A stretch of 64,000 bases of DNA from Cystobacter ferrugineus (GCF_001887355.1 NZ_MPIN01000001.1:1445617-1509616); one strand, 5' to 3'; positions 14,861 to 24,736 are shown, counted from the stretch's first letter. Numbers and translations are program-made. Notes: generated from the sequence alone by a model not told the origin.

Positions 14861-16387
14861 ATGACTGCAAGACGATGGAAGACCGACAAGGCCATGATGG
14901 CGCTGGTGGCGCTGCTGAGCGTCTTCACTGTGAACTGTGGCAGAGACAAGGAGACGGACAAGCCGGACGTGACAGATAACGCCAGCCTGCGCTTCATCCA
15001 CGCATCTCCGGATGTGCCGGAGGTGGACATCTACGCGGACGACCTGGAAACACCCCTCGTCTCGGGTGTGAAGTATGGGGATACCACCAACTACCTGCCC
15101 CTGGCGGCCTCATCGCACGTCTTCCACTTCCGCCCAGCCGGAGGAGGCGCGGAACTCCCCCCCCTCTTCTCCAGCGCCGCCATCCGTCTCGAATCCAGCA
15201 AGCCGATGAACGCCGTGATCACGGGACTGCTCGAGGAGGGCTCGCTCGACAAGTCACTCCGAATCCTTCCGCTCGTTGAGGACTTCGCGCCCTCTGCTCC
15301 GGGGATGATCCGCATCCGCATCCTCCACGCGGGGGTGGATGCGCCGACCCTGGGCATCGACCTCGACGGTGACGGAGCACCAGAGGTGAGGGAGTTCGCC
15401 CGCTTCGAGGATTCGGGAATCGCTGGACTGGAGCTGGAGGCCAACAAGCCCCTGTCCATCGCACTGACGATCGATGGCACCCCGAGCGCGGCCTTCTCTC
15501 TCCCACCGCAGCCCGAGGAAACCGAGCTCCTCGTGGTGGTCACGGGTCTGCGCTCCATCCCGCCACGGCTCGAGAAGGGCTTGATGCTCTTCGTGACGAA
15601 CGAAGCAGGCCGCGTCGGTCTCATCCAGCAGGACCCGCAGGTGTACGTGATGAACGCCACCGAACTCCCAGAAGAGCTGGAGGTCTTTCTGGGGGAGAAC
15701 GAGCAAGCGGAGGCCATCTCCTTCGGCGAACTCTCCTCTGTCATCCATGTGCGTCCGGGCTCCGACACCCTGGCCTTCTTTCCCTCCGCGCCTACCAGCA
15801 ACCGGCCCAGCGGTGCTCCGCTCCTGGCCTATCCCGCCTCGGAACTGGAGATGGGTGAGCGCTACCTCTTCGTTGTCACGAGCAGGCCCTCCTCTTCCAT
15901 CGAGCCCGCGCCAGAGTTCAGACTGCTGACCCTGCCCGAAAGCTTCGCGGTGGATGAGGAGAACCCCCGGTTCCAGTTCGTGCACGCCGCGCCGAGCCTC
16001 TCCGCGGTGGATGTGTCGCCCCTGGACACTCAACGCCTCATGCCAGCTGAACTGGAAATCAACGATCTGGCGTACACCCAGGCCTCGGCCCCCGAGGGCC
16101 TTCCCCTCCCGACAGTCGAGTTCACCCTAGGCGTGCGACTCGCGGACAACGTGTCCGAAGAGCCGATGACGGAGTTCTATATCGGTCCCGGTCCGCTCAC
16201 CGCCGGAGGCGTCTTCGGAGTGCTGGCCACGCAGAATGAGACCCAGAAACGTCTCATCCTGGTGAACACCCGCGAGTCCCCATGGACCGCCCAAGTCCTC
16301 GACCCCAATGACAGTGAGTCCCTCTCTTACCATGAGGACTCTAGCGCCGAGCAGATCAGGGCGCGGGAGCAGGCAAGAGCCCGGTGA
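14861..16387 (+). CDS. DUF4397 lipoprotein
   Basis: A 508-aa exported lipoprotein. The ATG at 14861 is preceded by AGGGAGGAG, and the signal ends with lipobox-like TVNC. The body has three DUF4397-like beta repeats, each beginning with a RFIHASPDVPEVDIY-type motif (near residues 45, 150 and 375; the third reads FQFVHAAPSLSAVDV). DUF4397 domains are Ig-like folds on surface or periplasmic proteins, often beside adhesins; function unknown. It stands alone, with transposon debris on both sides. Confidence 0.8.
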   Translation: MTARRWKTDKAMMALVALLSVFTVNCGRDKETDKPDVTDNASLRFIHASPDVPEVDIYADDLETPLVSGVKYGDTTNYLPLAASSHVFHFRPAGGGAELPPLFSSAAIRLESSKPMNAVITGLLEEGSLDKSLRILPLVEDFAPSAPGMIRIRILHAGVDAPTLGIDLDGDGAPEVREFARFEDSGIAGLELEANKPLSIALTIDGTPSAAFSLPPQPEETELLVVVTGLRSIPPRLEKGLMLFVTNEAGRVGLIQQDPQVYVMNATELPEELEVFLGENEQAEAISFGELSSVIHVRPGSDTLAFFPSAPTSNRPSGAPLLAYPASELEMGERYLFVVTSRPSSSIEPAPEFRLLTLPESFAVDEENPRFQFVHAAPSLSAVDVSPLDTQRLMPAELEINDLAYTQASAPEGLPLPTVEFTLGVRLADNVSEEPMTEFYIGPGPLTAGGVFGVLATQNETQKRLILVNTRESPWTAQVLDPNDSESLSYHEDSSAEQIRAREQARAR

Positions 16388-16675
16388 TCGACATCATCCT
16401 GGAGAGGGCGGACAACAGAAGGAGGTGTGCCTGATATGAGACAGAGCGTCGCTGGTGACAGCGGCGCTCTCTCACGTGGGGGCCAAACCGAAGCCGGAGG
16501 GCTCCGGTGTCGGGCTCGCGCCGCGAGATGCATCAGCAGTACATCATGCAGTGCCTTGGCGGCGGCACGCTCGCGAGCCTGAGCGACAGCGATGGCGGCG
16601 AGGTGGAGCTCCTGGAGTTGATGCACGCGGCGGGCAGACTAGAGGTGACGCATTCCTCGCGGGGCTGCCCGCGCC
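16388..16675. other. Gap without a recognisable gene
   Basis: Nothing convincing: a possible short plus-strand frame (MHQQYIMQCLGGGTLASL near 16530-16580) lacks a family match and a ribosome site. It leads directly into IS91-type debris. Confidence 0.4.
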
Positions 16676-17008
16676 CCCAAGCAGGTGCGGAGGAGGCGAA
16701 CGAGGCGCCCCAGGCAGCGGCCAGCAAGGAGTCGCGGAAGGAGACGACGCCGCGAGTGGACTCTCGCCGAGCTGCTCATGAGGACGTTCGACTTCGAGGT
16801 GTTCGCCTACGTGAGGTGTGGAGGCAGGCGCCGGGTGTTGGCGGACGTGAAGGGAACCGCAGGGCGCGCGATTCTGGAGCACCTGGGACTGCCCACGAAG
16901 AGTGCGCGCCTGGCCCCGGCGCCAGAGCCCCCTCAGGCCGCGTGGTGTTCCAGCCCTCTCCCTCCACAGGCCTCCCTTCCTTCTTATACGCAGCGTTTCA
17001 TTTGCCCA
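16676..17008 (+). mobile_element. IS91-type transposase remnant (fragment 3)
   Basis: From about 16765 a frame reads AELLMRTFDFEVFAYVRCGGRRRVLADVKG and then AILEHLGLPT...PPQAAWC, the C-terminal zinc-ribbon end of an IS91-type transposase; the first cysteine of the CPRC motif has mutated to tyrosine. The 3' tail (CCAGCCCTCTCCCTCCAC...TATACGC) resembles that at 9120-9170 and 35320-35360. The catalytic HUH/Y domain is absent. Confidence 0.6.
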
Positions 17009-17033
17009 TCGCCTTGCGGTGAAGCGGTGAGGA

Positions 17034-18137
17034 CTAGCGCAGCACCTGGTCGGTCGACACGATGCGCACGTCGTGCATCTGGTTCAGGTAGGCTTCGAGA
17101 TATCCCTTGTGGGCCGCGCCGACGATGACCAGCGTGCGGCTGCCCGGCTGATCGCCGATGGCTTCGCGGATGTTCGCGGCCATGCGCAGGTTGCGCGTCT
17201 CCCAGTAGCTGACGTAGCCGCGGCCGTACTGCCGCGGCGAAGGCTCCTCGAGCGCCGCGCCGAAGTCGCCGTCGAACATGAGCCTGGCGCGCCCGCGATC
17301 GTTCAAGGTGCGATACATCTCCATCACGCCCTCGGCATCGCCGACCCGGGCATGCAGCTGTTCGTCGAGCTGCCTGATCTTGGCGACCGACGGATTATCC
17401 CAGGCCTTCGCGATCGCTTCGCCGGCCGCTTTCGGGTCCGCGTCCGGCGAGTCCGCCGTATGGTCGTCCATGCTGACCACGCGCTCCAGGCCCAGCGCGG
17501 CCGCCAGTGGGGCGGCGAGCAGGTTATCCTCGCCGCGCGCGCCACGCCCGATGCGGCGATTCTCGAGCGCTGCGACCAGGGTTGCGTCGAGGCCGTCGCC
17601 GGCGCGGCGCTCCGCTTTCGGCAGGCGCAGCCATTGCACCAGCGCCGACACCGGCTCGCCGCCGGCCAGGAACACGGCCGCCAGACGGCGCCGCTGGGCA
17701 GGCGCCGGCGACGCGGGCCAGGCCGCCAGCAGGCGCGCGGCTTCGGCGGTGGCTGCCGGCACGTCCAGGCCGGTCGCGGCGCGCGCCGGCGCCGGGTCCC
17801 AGCCGCAATACGATGCGATGGAGTCCTTGTAGCGCTGTGGGTACTGGCGCATGTAGGCGCACTGGGTGCCGGACAGGTTCTCGGTGGCGATGATGCGCGG
17901 CTTCCAGGCCAGCAGGCGTTCGTTCAGGAGCTTGAGGTTCTCGGGTTTGAAGGCGGCCGGCAGGTACTTCAGGTGGGCCGTGCCGAGCACCATCACCTCG
18001 TTCGGCTTGCCTTCCGCCGGGCCCTTCAGCGTGCTCGGGTCGAAGATTTTCGCGGACTCCTGGGCGTTCGCGCTCGCGGCGCACAGCATGGCGGCCAAGG
18101 TCAATGGAAATACGAGGCCAGTCACTCCTTGCAGCAT
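17034..18137 (-). CDS. DUF5694 secreted protein (TraB/GumN-like)
   Basis: A 367-aa protein with a Sec signal peptide (residues 1-25, ends ASANA|QE). The mature part resembles DUF5694/TraB-type proteins, with VMVLGTAHL near residue 48 and VIVGAAHKGYLEAYL near the C terminus, which flank the glutamate/histidine-based putative metalloprotease core of that superfamily; function unproven. The ATG at 18137 starts the signal. Base usage (Ala/GCC-rich but fewer CGC runs) and the facing broken hydrolase resemble betaproteobacterial gene pairs, so transfer is possible. Confidence 0.75.
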   Translation of the reverse strand: MLQGVTGLVFPLTLAAMLCAASANAQESAKIFDPSTLKGPAEGKPNEVMVLGTAHLKYLPAAFKPENLKLLNERLLAWKPRIIATENLSGTQCAYMRQYPQRYKDSIASYCGWDPAPARAATGLDVPAATAEAARLLAAWPASPAPAQRRRLAAVFLAGGEPVSALVQWLRLPKAERRAGDGLDATLVAALENRRIGRGARGEDNLLAAPLAAALGLERVVSMDDHTADSPDADPKAAGEAIAKAWDNPSVAKIRQLDEQLHARVGDAEGVMEMYRTLNDRGRARLMFDGDFGAALEEPSPRQYGRGYVSYWETRNLRMAANIREAIGDQPGSRTLVIVGAAHKGYLEAYLNQMHDVRIVSTDQVLR

Positions 18138-18231
18138 TGGTCGTTTCCTTTCATGACGGGTGGGAAGGCTACTGTAGGCCGATGCTGTCCCTCGGGCTGG
18201 CGTTATGCACAGGCTGCACGATTCGCGGTAT

Positions 18232-18273
18232 GGGCTGTTCGAACTGACCGGTTTCGGACAGTACGAACAACCC
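18232..18273. promoter_or_regulatory. Inverted repeat in a divergent promoter region
   Basis: GGGCTGTTCG at 18232-18241 pairs with CGAACAACCC at 18264-18273 (one mismatch), between the divergent starts at 18137 and 18385. It may be an operator; the protein that would bind is unknown. Confidence 0.35.
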
Positions 18274-18384
18274 ATGCCACCAGGGCCCCACGGAAAATCA
18301 ATCACTCACCTATTGGCATGGATCGTGCGAATGCGGACATGCAGGGCATCGCTGTCTTTCAACCTATCCATCACTTGATTATTC

Positions 18385-18606
18385 ATGTCAATCCAACGCC
18401 TACTCATCGCCGTCGTTCTTTGTGCCAGCACTGCCGCGCATGCGGCCGATGGCTTCACCTTTCCGACGCCACCCGGCCCGCACGCGGTCGGCGTCAAGGT
18501 AGTCCAGCAATATGACCGCGCGCGCCTCTACAAGACCCGGGTCGACCTGGCCACCGGCGAGCCCTCCCAAGGCGAGCGCACGCGGCCAATCCAGACCATC
18601 GTCTGG
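18385..18606 (+). pseudogene. Truncated secreted protein (alpha/beta-hydrolase type)
   Basis: A clean start (ATG at 18385), a Sec signal ending AAHA|AD and an opening FTFPTPPGPHAVGVKVVQQYD typical of secreted dienelactone-hydrolase/PAF-acetylhydrolase-like proteins continue to IQTIVW. The sequence then changes character at about 18606 and the catalytic domain is missing. Cut upstream of the IS701-type insertion at 18853; the 250 bases between hold an unrecognised coding scrap. Confidence 0.6.
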
Positions 18607-18852
18607 GGTGGCTCCTCCTCCAACGGTGGGAGGAGCACGTCTTCGCGACAGGCGGTGGCCAGGTCTGGGAGGCACCGTTTACATCCTGGTCCGCGATCCC
18701 GAGTACGGAACGTCCACGCGGTCCGGCAGGGAACTGCCGCGCCTCCCTCTCGATCGGGTCGCAGCACCCTTGCCGCCACGCTTCGCCGGTCCACTGCCCT
18801 CGCGAGTGGAGGGCATCCACCACGAGTTGGAGAAGGGCCCCCGCTCTCCTAT

Positions 18853-20120
18853 CACTACTGCGTCAGGGATGGATAGGCAGTGAAGGAGGGGCCTGCCAGC
18901 CCGCTTGGTTCTAGAAGTAGTGTGACAGCCCCTACCGCAAAAGTCGACGGGTGCGTATTGCTTGAGAGGTGGAGCGGGATTCAGCGAGTCAGGCGATGCG
19001 CACGTTCATGGACGCCGGTGGGGTTCACCGGCTCGAGGAGTATTTCCGAAGAATCGGCGACATCTTGGGAGAGGAAAGCCGCCGGGGTTCCTTTGCCATC
19101 TACGCCATGGGACTGCTGGGAGACGGGGAGCGCAAGAGCCTGGAGCCCATTGCGGCCCGTGCCTGCCCTGACCCCAGCAAGACGGATGCGCTGCACCAGC
19201 GACTGCTCCACTTCGCTGTCGACTCCCGCTGGAGCGACCGGGAGGTCCGCCGGGAGGCGGCCCGGTATGCCCTGGACGCCATGGCGCAACGCGAGCCCGT
19301 GGAAGCCTGGATTGTCGACGACACGGGCTTTCTCAAACAGGGCAAGCATTCGGTGGGAGTGCAGCGGCAATACACCGGCTCGGCGGGAAAAATCACCAAC
19401 TGCCAGATTGGCGTCAGCCTGAGCATCGCCACCCGTACCGAGCACCTCCCCATCGTCCCTCCTCGACAACCAGGGGCGCCCTCACGGCGAGGCGGTGAGC
19501 GTCAAGGACATGGCGTGGAGCATCCACGAGCGCGGGGGCTTTCGACGCTGCACCTGGCGCAGCGGCACCCGGGAGGAACTCCGGGCGCGCTTCGCTCTGC
19601 GTCGCGTGGTCGCCGCGGGAGTGCCCAAGGGCCAACAAGAGCCCCTCTGGCTTCTCATCGAGTGGCGCGAGAACGAGCCCGAGCCGGCCAATTACTTTCT
19701 CATTTCCTTGCCGGACCGCATGACCAAGAAGCAACTCATCCGCCTCGTCATGCAGCGCTGGAGAACCGAGCGCGTCTACGAGGATTTGAAGGGAGAACTC
19801 GGGCTCGACCACTACGAGGGCCGTCGCTTTCCGGGTTGGCACCACCACGTCTCCGTCGCCCTTTGCTGCTACGCGTTCATCATCGCTGAACGCGTGCGGC
19901 ATTTCCCTCCCTCGGCCCGAGGGGCGGATGAAGCCTACACGCAGCCGCTCCAGGCCTGAGCGCCACTTTCACGACAGCTTCATCACCGCACGGCTGGCCA
20001 TCGCTCGGGTGATTGCCTCCTGGTTGCCCCGCTGCCCCACCTGCCACCGCAAGTGCCCGGATTCGTCTCGCGGGCCCCTGGCCTCTTCCGTTTACCCGTC
20101 GGGCCCCTGACGCAGTAGTG
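18853..20120 (+). mobile_element. IS701-type element with both ends, internally deleted
   Basis: It is bounded by perfect 16-base inverted repeats: CACTACTGCGTCAGGG at 18853-18868 and CCCTGACGCAGTAGTG at 20105-20120 (1268 bp). Flanks are CTAT on the left and TTAT on the right, close to but not an exact 4-bp duplication. The single transposase gene is interrupted (see next entry). This is the reference copy for the partial elements at 1-529 and 9620-9950. Confidence 0.88.
18969..19959 (+). pseudogene. IS701-family transposase, internal deletion and frameshift
   Basis: The N-terminal half (MERDSASQAMRTFMDAGGVH to TRTEHLPI) contains the first catalytic aspartate motif WIVDDTGF. At about 19456-19465 the frame jumps to the C-terminal part (SVKDMAWSIHERGGF onward, with YEDLKGELGLDHYEGR). 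Family members have roughly 70-90 more residues here, including the second aspartate region, so both reading frame and active site are lost. It might still move if a full copy elsewhere supplies transposase. Confidence 0.82.
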
Positions 20121-20128
20121 TTATACGC

Positions 20129-20218
20129 CACGGGGGCGAGTTCGTCATCGACGGGCTGATCGTCGCCGCGCGCCAGCTCGCCCATCTGGCACAGGCGTCG
20201 CTGGGCGCTTCGGCGTAG
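20129..20218 (+). pseudogene. C-terminal remnant, unknown protein
   Basis: Next to the element's right end, 29 codons read GEFVIDGLIVAARQLAHLAQ and end in TAG. This is good coding sequence without a start: the tail of a gene probably interrupted by the insertion or an associated deletion. Family not recognised. Confidence 0.35.
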
Positions 20219-20255
20219 CCGGCAACGGCTCGCCGATGCGAGCGCGCGGCCGGGC

Positions 20256-20699
20256 TCAGCCCTCGACTTCCGCCCTGAATGCAATCTCGATCAGCTGCTC
20301 GGGGAAGGCCAAGGCAGACACGCCGATCAGATTGCTGGCAACCTGCGGCACCGCCTGCTTGTAGACCAGCGGCCGCACCTTCGAACTGGCTGCGAAGGCA
20401 GACGGAACGTCGAGCACGAACAGCGTTTCTTCCACCACGTCCGCCATGGTCGCGCCCAGTTCGGCCAGCAGCACCTCGGCATTCTCGTAGGTGCGCTTCA
20501 TCTGCGCTTCCATGGTCGAGAAGTCCGCGGGCTTGCCGTCCGCGCCCAGCGCTGCCGGAGCGACGAGCTCGCCCCGCGGGGTGTGCGAAAGCTGGCCGGA
20601 GACGTAGATGGTGTTGTTCAAGCGTACGGCCTGCACGTAGCCATACGCCTTTTCCCAAGGAACCCCGAAGCTGGCGGTCTTTCGATTCGAGCTGCTCAT
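20256..20699 (-). CDS. RidA family protein (YjgF/YER057c/UK114)
   Basis: A 147-aa soluble protein with the RidA fold: opening FGVPWEKAYGYVQAVRLNNTIYVSGQ, a central helix with Met-Glu-Ala-Gln and a C-terminal ALAFPEQLIEIAFRAEV. RidA proteins hydrolyse reactive enamine/imine intermediates from PLP enzymes. The canonical C-terminal arginine of active RidA (near R105) is not obvious, as the equivalent motif reads VRPLVYKQAVPQVASN, so this may belong to an Rid1-7-like subgroup. Single gene; upstream sequence is IS91-type 3' debris. Confidence 0.85.
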   Translation of the reverse strand: MSSSNRKTASFGVPWEKAYGYVQAVRLNNTIYVSGQLSHTPRGELVAPAALGADGKPADFSTMEAQMKRTYENAEVLLAELGATMADVVEETLFVLDVPSAFAASSKVRPLVYKQAVPQVASNLIGVSALAFPEQLIEIAFRAEVEG

Positions 20700-20729
20700 G
20701 ATGTCGCCCTCTGAGTGGAAGCCGGATTC

Positions 20730-20940
20730 TGAACGGCCCCACCGCCGGCAGCACCCCCCATTCGAGGGAGCCTCGCACTCCTCCGGCGAGGCATCGCGGC
20801 ATGCGCCGGGCCAGGGCGGCGATGCGCGCCCGCCTCAACTCCCGAACGTCTTGCCACGCTCTCCGCACCGGCCTGGCGCACAACCCGGGGGCGCCCGTCA
20901 GCTTCCCTCCTCGGCCCCTCGGCTCCTAGCGTGCAGGGAG
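20730..20940 (+). mobile_element. Possible IS91-type 3' debris (fragment 4)
   Basis: The Pro/Arg-rich stretch with CTCCTCGGCCCCTCGGCTCC at 20910-20929 resembles the tail regions at 9100-9125 and 35305-35335. No transposase codons are recognisable, so this call rests on DNA similarity by eye. Confidence 0.3.
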
Positions 20941-21025
20941 AATCCCTCCAGGAACGCAGGGCGTGCAGGTGCCCACACGATTCGTCAGGGGCGGAGCGTG
21001 CGCTTCAGTGATAGGCCATGCTGCC

Positions 21026-24000
21026 ATGTCCGGCGACTCACCCGTCCCCACCCCCGGTGGCTTGCCCACCCTGCACTTCCCCCCCGAGCTCCCCATCTCG
21101 AGCCGGGTGGAGGACATCACCGCGGCCATCACCGCCCATCAGGTGGTCATTGTCGCGGGGGCCACCGGCTCGGGGAAGACGACGCAGCTGCCGAAAGTCC
21201 TGCTCGCCATGGGGCGCGGCCGCCCGCGCCAGATTGGCGTCACCCAGCCCCGGCGTATCGCCGCGACGAGCGTGGCGGCGCGCGTGGCACGCGAGCTCGG
21301 CACGGAGCTGGGCACGGACGTCGGCTACCAGATTCGCTTCGAGGACCGCTCGTCCCGGCGGACGGCCGTGAAGTTCATGACCGACGGGGTCCTGCTCGCG
21401 CAGATTCACGGCGACCCGCTCCTGAGCCGCTACGACACGATCGTGCTCGACGAGGCCCACGAGCGCAGCCTCACCATCGACTTCCTGCTGGGGTGGCTCA
21501 AGCGCATCCTCCCCAGGCGCCCCGACCTCAAGGTGGTGGTGAGCTCGGCCACCATCGAGACCGAGCGCTTCTCGCGGTTCTTCGGGGGGGCTCCGGTCAT
21601 CCAGGTGGAGGGCCGTACCTTTCCGGTGGACGTGCTCTACGAGCCGCCCCCCGAGGACGCCGAGCTCGCCGACTCCGTCGCCGATGCGGTGGCGGACGTG
21701 CTCTCGCTCGACCCGGACGGGGACGTCCTCGTGTTCCTCCCCGGGGAGCGGGAAATCCGCGAGGCCGAGAATGCCCTGAACGCGCGCGAGCTCCGCGGCA
21801 CGGTGGTGCAGCCCCTGTATGCGCGCCTGTCGGCCGCCGAGCAGTCGCGCGTCTTCGCCACCATCCCCGAGCGCCGGGTCATCCTCGCCACCAACGTCGC
21901 GGAGACGTCGGTCACCATCCCGGGGATCGTCTACGTCGTGGACACGGGGGTGGCGCGCCTGTCGCGCTACGACCCACGCTCGGGCACCACGCGCCTGCAC
22001 ATCGAGCCGGTCTCCCAGGCCAGCGCCGACCAGCGCAAAGGGCGCTGCGGACGCGTGCGCGAGGGGATCTGCGTGCGCCTCTACGACGAGGTGGGCTTCA
22101 CCACGCGGCCCGCCTTCACCGACCCGGAAATCAAGCGCACCGGGCTCGCGGGGGTCATCCTGCGGATGAAGTCCCTCGGCCTCGGTGACGTCGAGGACTT
22201 CCCCTTCCTCGACCCGCCCCAGCCGAGGGCCATCGCCGAGGGCTGGCGGGTGCTCGAGGAACTCGGGGCCATCGAGGGCAAGGAGCGCACCTTGACGCCG
22301 CTCGGGTACCAGCTCGCGCGCTTCCCGGTGGACCCGCGCATCGCGCGGATGATTCTCGCCGGCGCCGAGTACGGGTGCCTGGACGAGGTGCTCATCGTCG
22401 CCGCGGCGCTCAACCTGCAGGACCCGCGCGAGCGGCCACGGGAGCTCGCGCAGAAGGCGGATGAGTCGCACCGGCGCTTCCGTGACGAGCACTCGGACTT
22501 CACGGGGCTACTCAAGCTGTGGGCGTTCGTGCGCGAGGCCGAGGGCCGGGGGACGTCCCATCTGCGGCGCGTGTGCCGGGACAACTTCCTGTCCTTCCTG
22601 CGGGTGCGCGAGTGGCGGGACGTCCAACGCCAGCTCGAGGAGACCGTCCGCGAGCTGCGCCTGCCGCGCAAGGGCCGGGGCGCCCCGGCGCGCGGGGACG
22701 TCCTGCACCAGGCGCTCCTCACCGGGCTCCTGTCCCGCATCGGCCAGTGGAATCCGGAGCAGCGCCACTATACGGGCGCGAAGCAGACGCGCTTCATGGT
22801 CCACCCCTCGTCGGCGCTCGCGAAAAAGCCCCCTGCCTGGGTGATGGCGTTCGAGCTCGTGGAGACGTCCCAGCTTTTCGCGCGCACCGTGGCGAAGCTC
22901 GACCCGGAGTGGCTCGCGGCGGCGGCCCCCCACCTGCTCAAGCGCAGCTACTCCGAACCGCACTGGTCGGAGAAGTCCGCGCGCGCCGTAGTGAAGGAGA
23001 ACGCGACCCTCTTCGGGCTTCAAGTCTTCAAGGAGCGCCCCGTGGCCCTGGCCAGCATGGACCCCGCCCGGGCACGGCTGATGTTCCTCGAGCATGCCCT
23101 GGTGCGCGGCGAGTACCGCACCCGGGGGGCGTTCCAGGAGAAGAACCGCCAGGTGCTCGAGCGCGTGGCGCGCCTGCGGGACAAGGCCCGGCGCAGCGAG
23201 CTGCTCGACAGCGAGGCGCTGCTGACGTTCTTCGACCAGTGCGTCCCGGCGGACGTGACGGACGGAGCGAGCTTCGAGGCCTGGCGCCGCAAGGCCGAGG
23301 CGGCCGACCCCGACGTGCTCGTCCTCTCGATGGAGGATGCCCTCGCGCACGACCCGGGCCTGTCCCCGGCGCACTACCCGGACGCCATCACCCTGCACGG
23401 CGCGTCCGTGCCGGTGACGTACACCTTCGACCCCGCGGCCGAGGACGACGGCATCACCCTGAGCGTGCCGCTGCTGCTGCTCGCCCAGTTGGTCCCGGGT
23501 GAGCTCGACTGGACCATCCCCGGGTGGCAGCGAGAGAAACTCACCGCCCTGCTCGAGCAGCTCCCCCGCGCCCAGCGCAAGCAGCTGGGGCCGGTGCCGG
23601 ACCTGGTCGACCGTCTCGAGAAGGAACTGGTGCCCTTCCGCGGGCCGATGATTCCAGCACTCGCGCGTGCGGTGTCCCGGCTGTGCGGCGTGGACGTGCC
23701 CGAGGAGTCCCTCCGGGCGGATGCCGTGGCGCCGTACCTGCGCATCACGCTCCGGGTGCTCGACGAGCGGGGAAGGGAGCTCGCGCGGAGCCGCGACGCC
23801 GACGCGCTGCTCGAGCAGTACGGGGGACATGCACGGGCGGCGCTGCGCAGCGCGGCACCGACTTCGGACTGGGAGCGCAAGGGGCTGACGGCCTGGACCT
23901 TCGGCGAGCTGCCCCCCGTGGTCACCCGGCGGGTCGGCGGGCTCGAGGTCCGCAGCTACCCCGCGCTCGTCGACCGGGGCGCTGCCGTGGACCTGGTGCT

Positions 24001-24736
24001 GCTCGAAACCTCCTCCGCCGCCGACGCGGCCACGCGCACGGGGGTCCGCCGGCTCCTGATGCTCGCCGCGCGCGGACACGTGGCCGTCAGCGCCGCGCGC
24101 ATGCCGCCGCCCTTCCCGTCCCTGGACGGCGCGCCGCCCGCGCGGGGCCAGGCCGACGCCTTCCGGGCGCTCGTCCTCGCACGCAGCGTCGACGATGCGT
24201 TCAAGCTCGCACCGGGTGCGCCGCTGCCCCGCACGAAGGCGGCCTTCGAGGCGCTGGTCCGTGAGGGCTCACCGCGCATCGAGCCTGCGGCCCGGGACTG
24301 GGCGAACGCCGTCGCTGTCACCTCCTCGGAGCTCGCCGCGACGCTCGCTGCACTCAAGGCCGCATCAAAGGGGCCGAGCGGCGCGGCGGCCGTGCGGGAC
24401 ATCCGCTCGCAGCTCGGGCACCTGTTCCCCGCGAACCTCATCGAGTGGATTCCCTTCGTGCGCCTGCTGAACTACCCGCGCTACCTCCGCGCGGCCCAGG
24501 CACGGCTGTCGCGTGCGGTGGCGAACCCCGGCAAGGACGCAGGGAAGGCCGCGCCCTTCACCCCCCTGTGGGAGACCTTCCTCGCCAGGCGCGCCACCGT
24601 GCGTGACCAGGAGGCGGCGCGGGAGCTGCGGTGGGCCTTCGAGGAGCTCCGCGTGGCCCTCTTCGCTCCGGAGGTGACGACGCCCGTGTCGGTGACGGTG
24701 GCGAAAGTCGACGCGGCCCTCGCGGCGCTGCGCTAG
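21026..24736 (+). CDS. hrpA: ATP-dependent RNA helicase HrpA
   Basis: A 1236-aa DEAH-box helicase, close to E. coli HrpA in length. The start at ATG 21026 gives MSGDSPVPTPGG; Walker A GATGSGKTT is at residues 45-53, TQPRRIAA follows, then DEAHERS, the SATIE motif and the QRKGRCGR motif VI. Winged-helix and ratchet domains follow, then the HrpA-specific C-terminal DUF3418 region. HrpA unwinds RNA and in E. coli rescues stalled or collided ribosomes. Single-gene unit. Its upstream side is transposon debris, so the promoter must lie in 20940-21025. Confidence 0.95.
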   Translation: MSGDSPVPTPGGLPTLHFPPELPISSRVEDITAAITAHQVVIVAGATGSGKTTQLPKVLLAMGRGRPRQIGVTQPRRIAATSVAARVARELGTELGTDVGYQIRFEDRSSRRTAVKFMTDGVLLAQIHGDPLLSRYDTIVLDEAHERSLTIDFLLGWLKRILPRRPDLKVVVSSATIETERFSRFFGGAPVIQVEGRTFPVDVLYEPPPEDAELADSVADAVADVLSLDPDGDVLVFLPGEREIREAENALNARELRGTVVQPLYARLSAAEQSRVFATIPERRVILATNVAETSVTIPGIVYVVDTGVARLSRYDPRSGTTRLHIEPVSQASADQRKGRCGRVREGICVRLYDEVGFTTRPAFTDPEIKRTGLAGVILRMKSLGLGDVEDFPFLDPPQPRAIAEGWRVLEELGAIEGKERTLTPLGYQLARFPVDPRIARMILAGAEYGCLDEVLIVAAALNLQDPRERPRELAQKADESHRRFRDEHSDFTGLLKLWAFVREAEGRGTSHLRRVCRDNFLSFLRVREWRDVQRQLEETVRELRLPRKGRGAPARGDVLHQALLTGLLSRIGQWNPEQRHYTGAKQTRFMVHPSSALAKKPPAWVMAFELVETSQLFARTVAKLDPEWLAAAAPHLLKRSYSEPHWSEKSARAVVKENATLFGLQVFKERPVALASMDPARARLMFLEHALVRGEYRTRGAFQEKNRQVLERVARLRDKARRSELLDSEALLTFFDQCVPADVTDGASFEAWRRKAEAADPDVLVLSMEDALAHDPGLSPAHYPDAITLHGASVPVTYTFDPAAEDDGITLSVPLLLLAQLVPGELDWTIPGWQREKLTALLEQLPRAQRKQLGPVPDLVDRLEKELVPFRGPMIPALARAVSRLCGVDVPEESLRADAVAPYLRITLRVLDERGRELARSRDADALLEQYGGHARAALRSAAPTSDWERKGLTAWTFGELPPVVTRRVGGLEVRSYPALVDRGAAVDLVLLETSSAADAATRTGVRRLLMLAARGHVAVSAARMPPPFPSLDGAPPARGQADAFRALVLARSVDDAFKLAPGAPLPRTKAAFEALVREGSPRIEPAARDWANAVAVTSSELAATLAALKAASKGPSGAAAVRDIRSQLGHLFPANLIEWIPFVRLLNYPRYLRAAQARLSRAVANPGKDAGKAAPFTPLWETFLARRATVRDQEAARELRWAFEELRVALFAPEVTTPVSVTVAKVDAALAALR

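Noticed and set aside
16507-17022. A 171-codon plus-strand frame as a gene
   Set aside because: It runs out of frame across the IS91-type remnant, whose true frame is different, and its composition is not protein-like.
20190-20206. TGGCACAGGCGTCGCTGG as a second sigma-54 promoter
   Set aside because: The -12 element is TCGCT rather than TTGCW and the site lies inside the coding remnant at 20129-20218, with no gene start suitably downstream.
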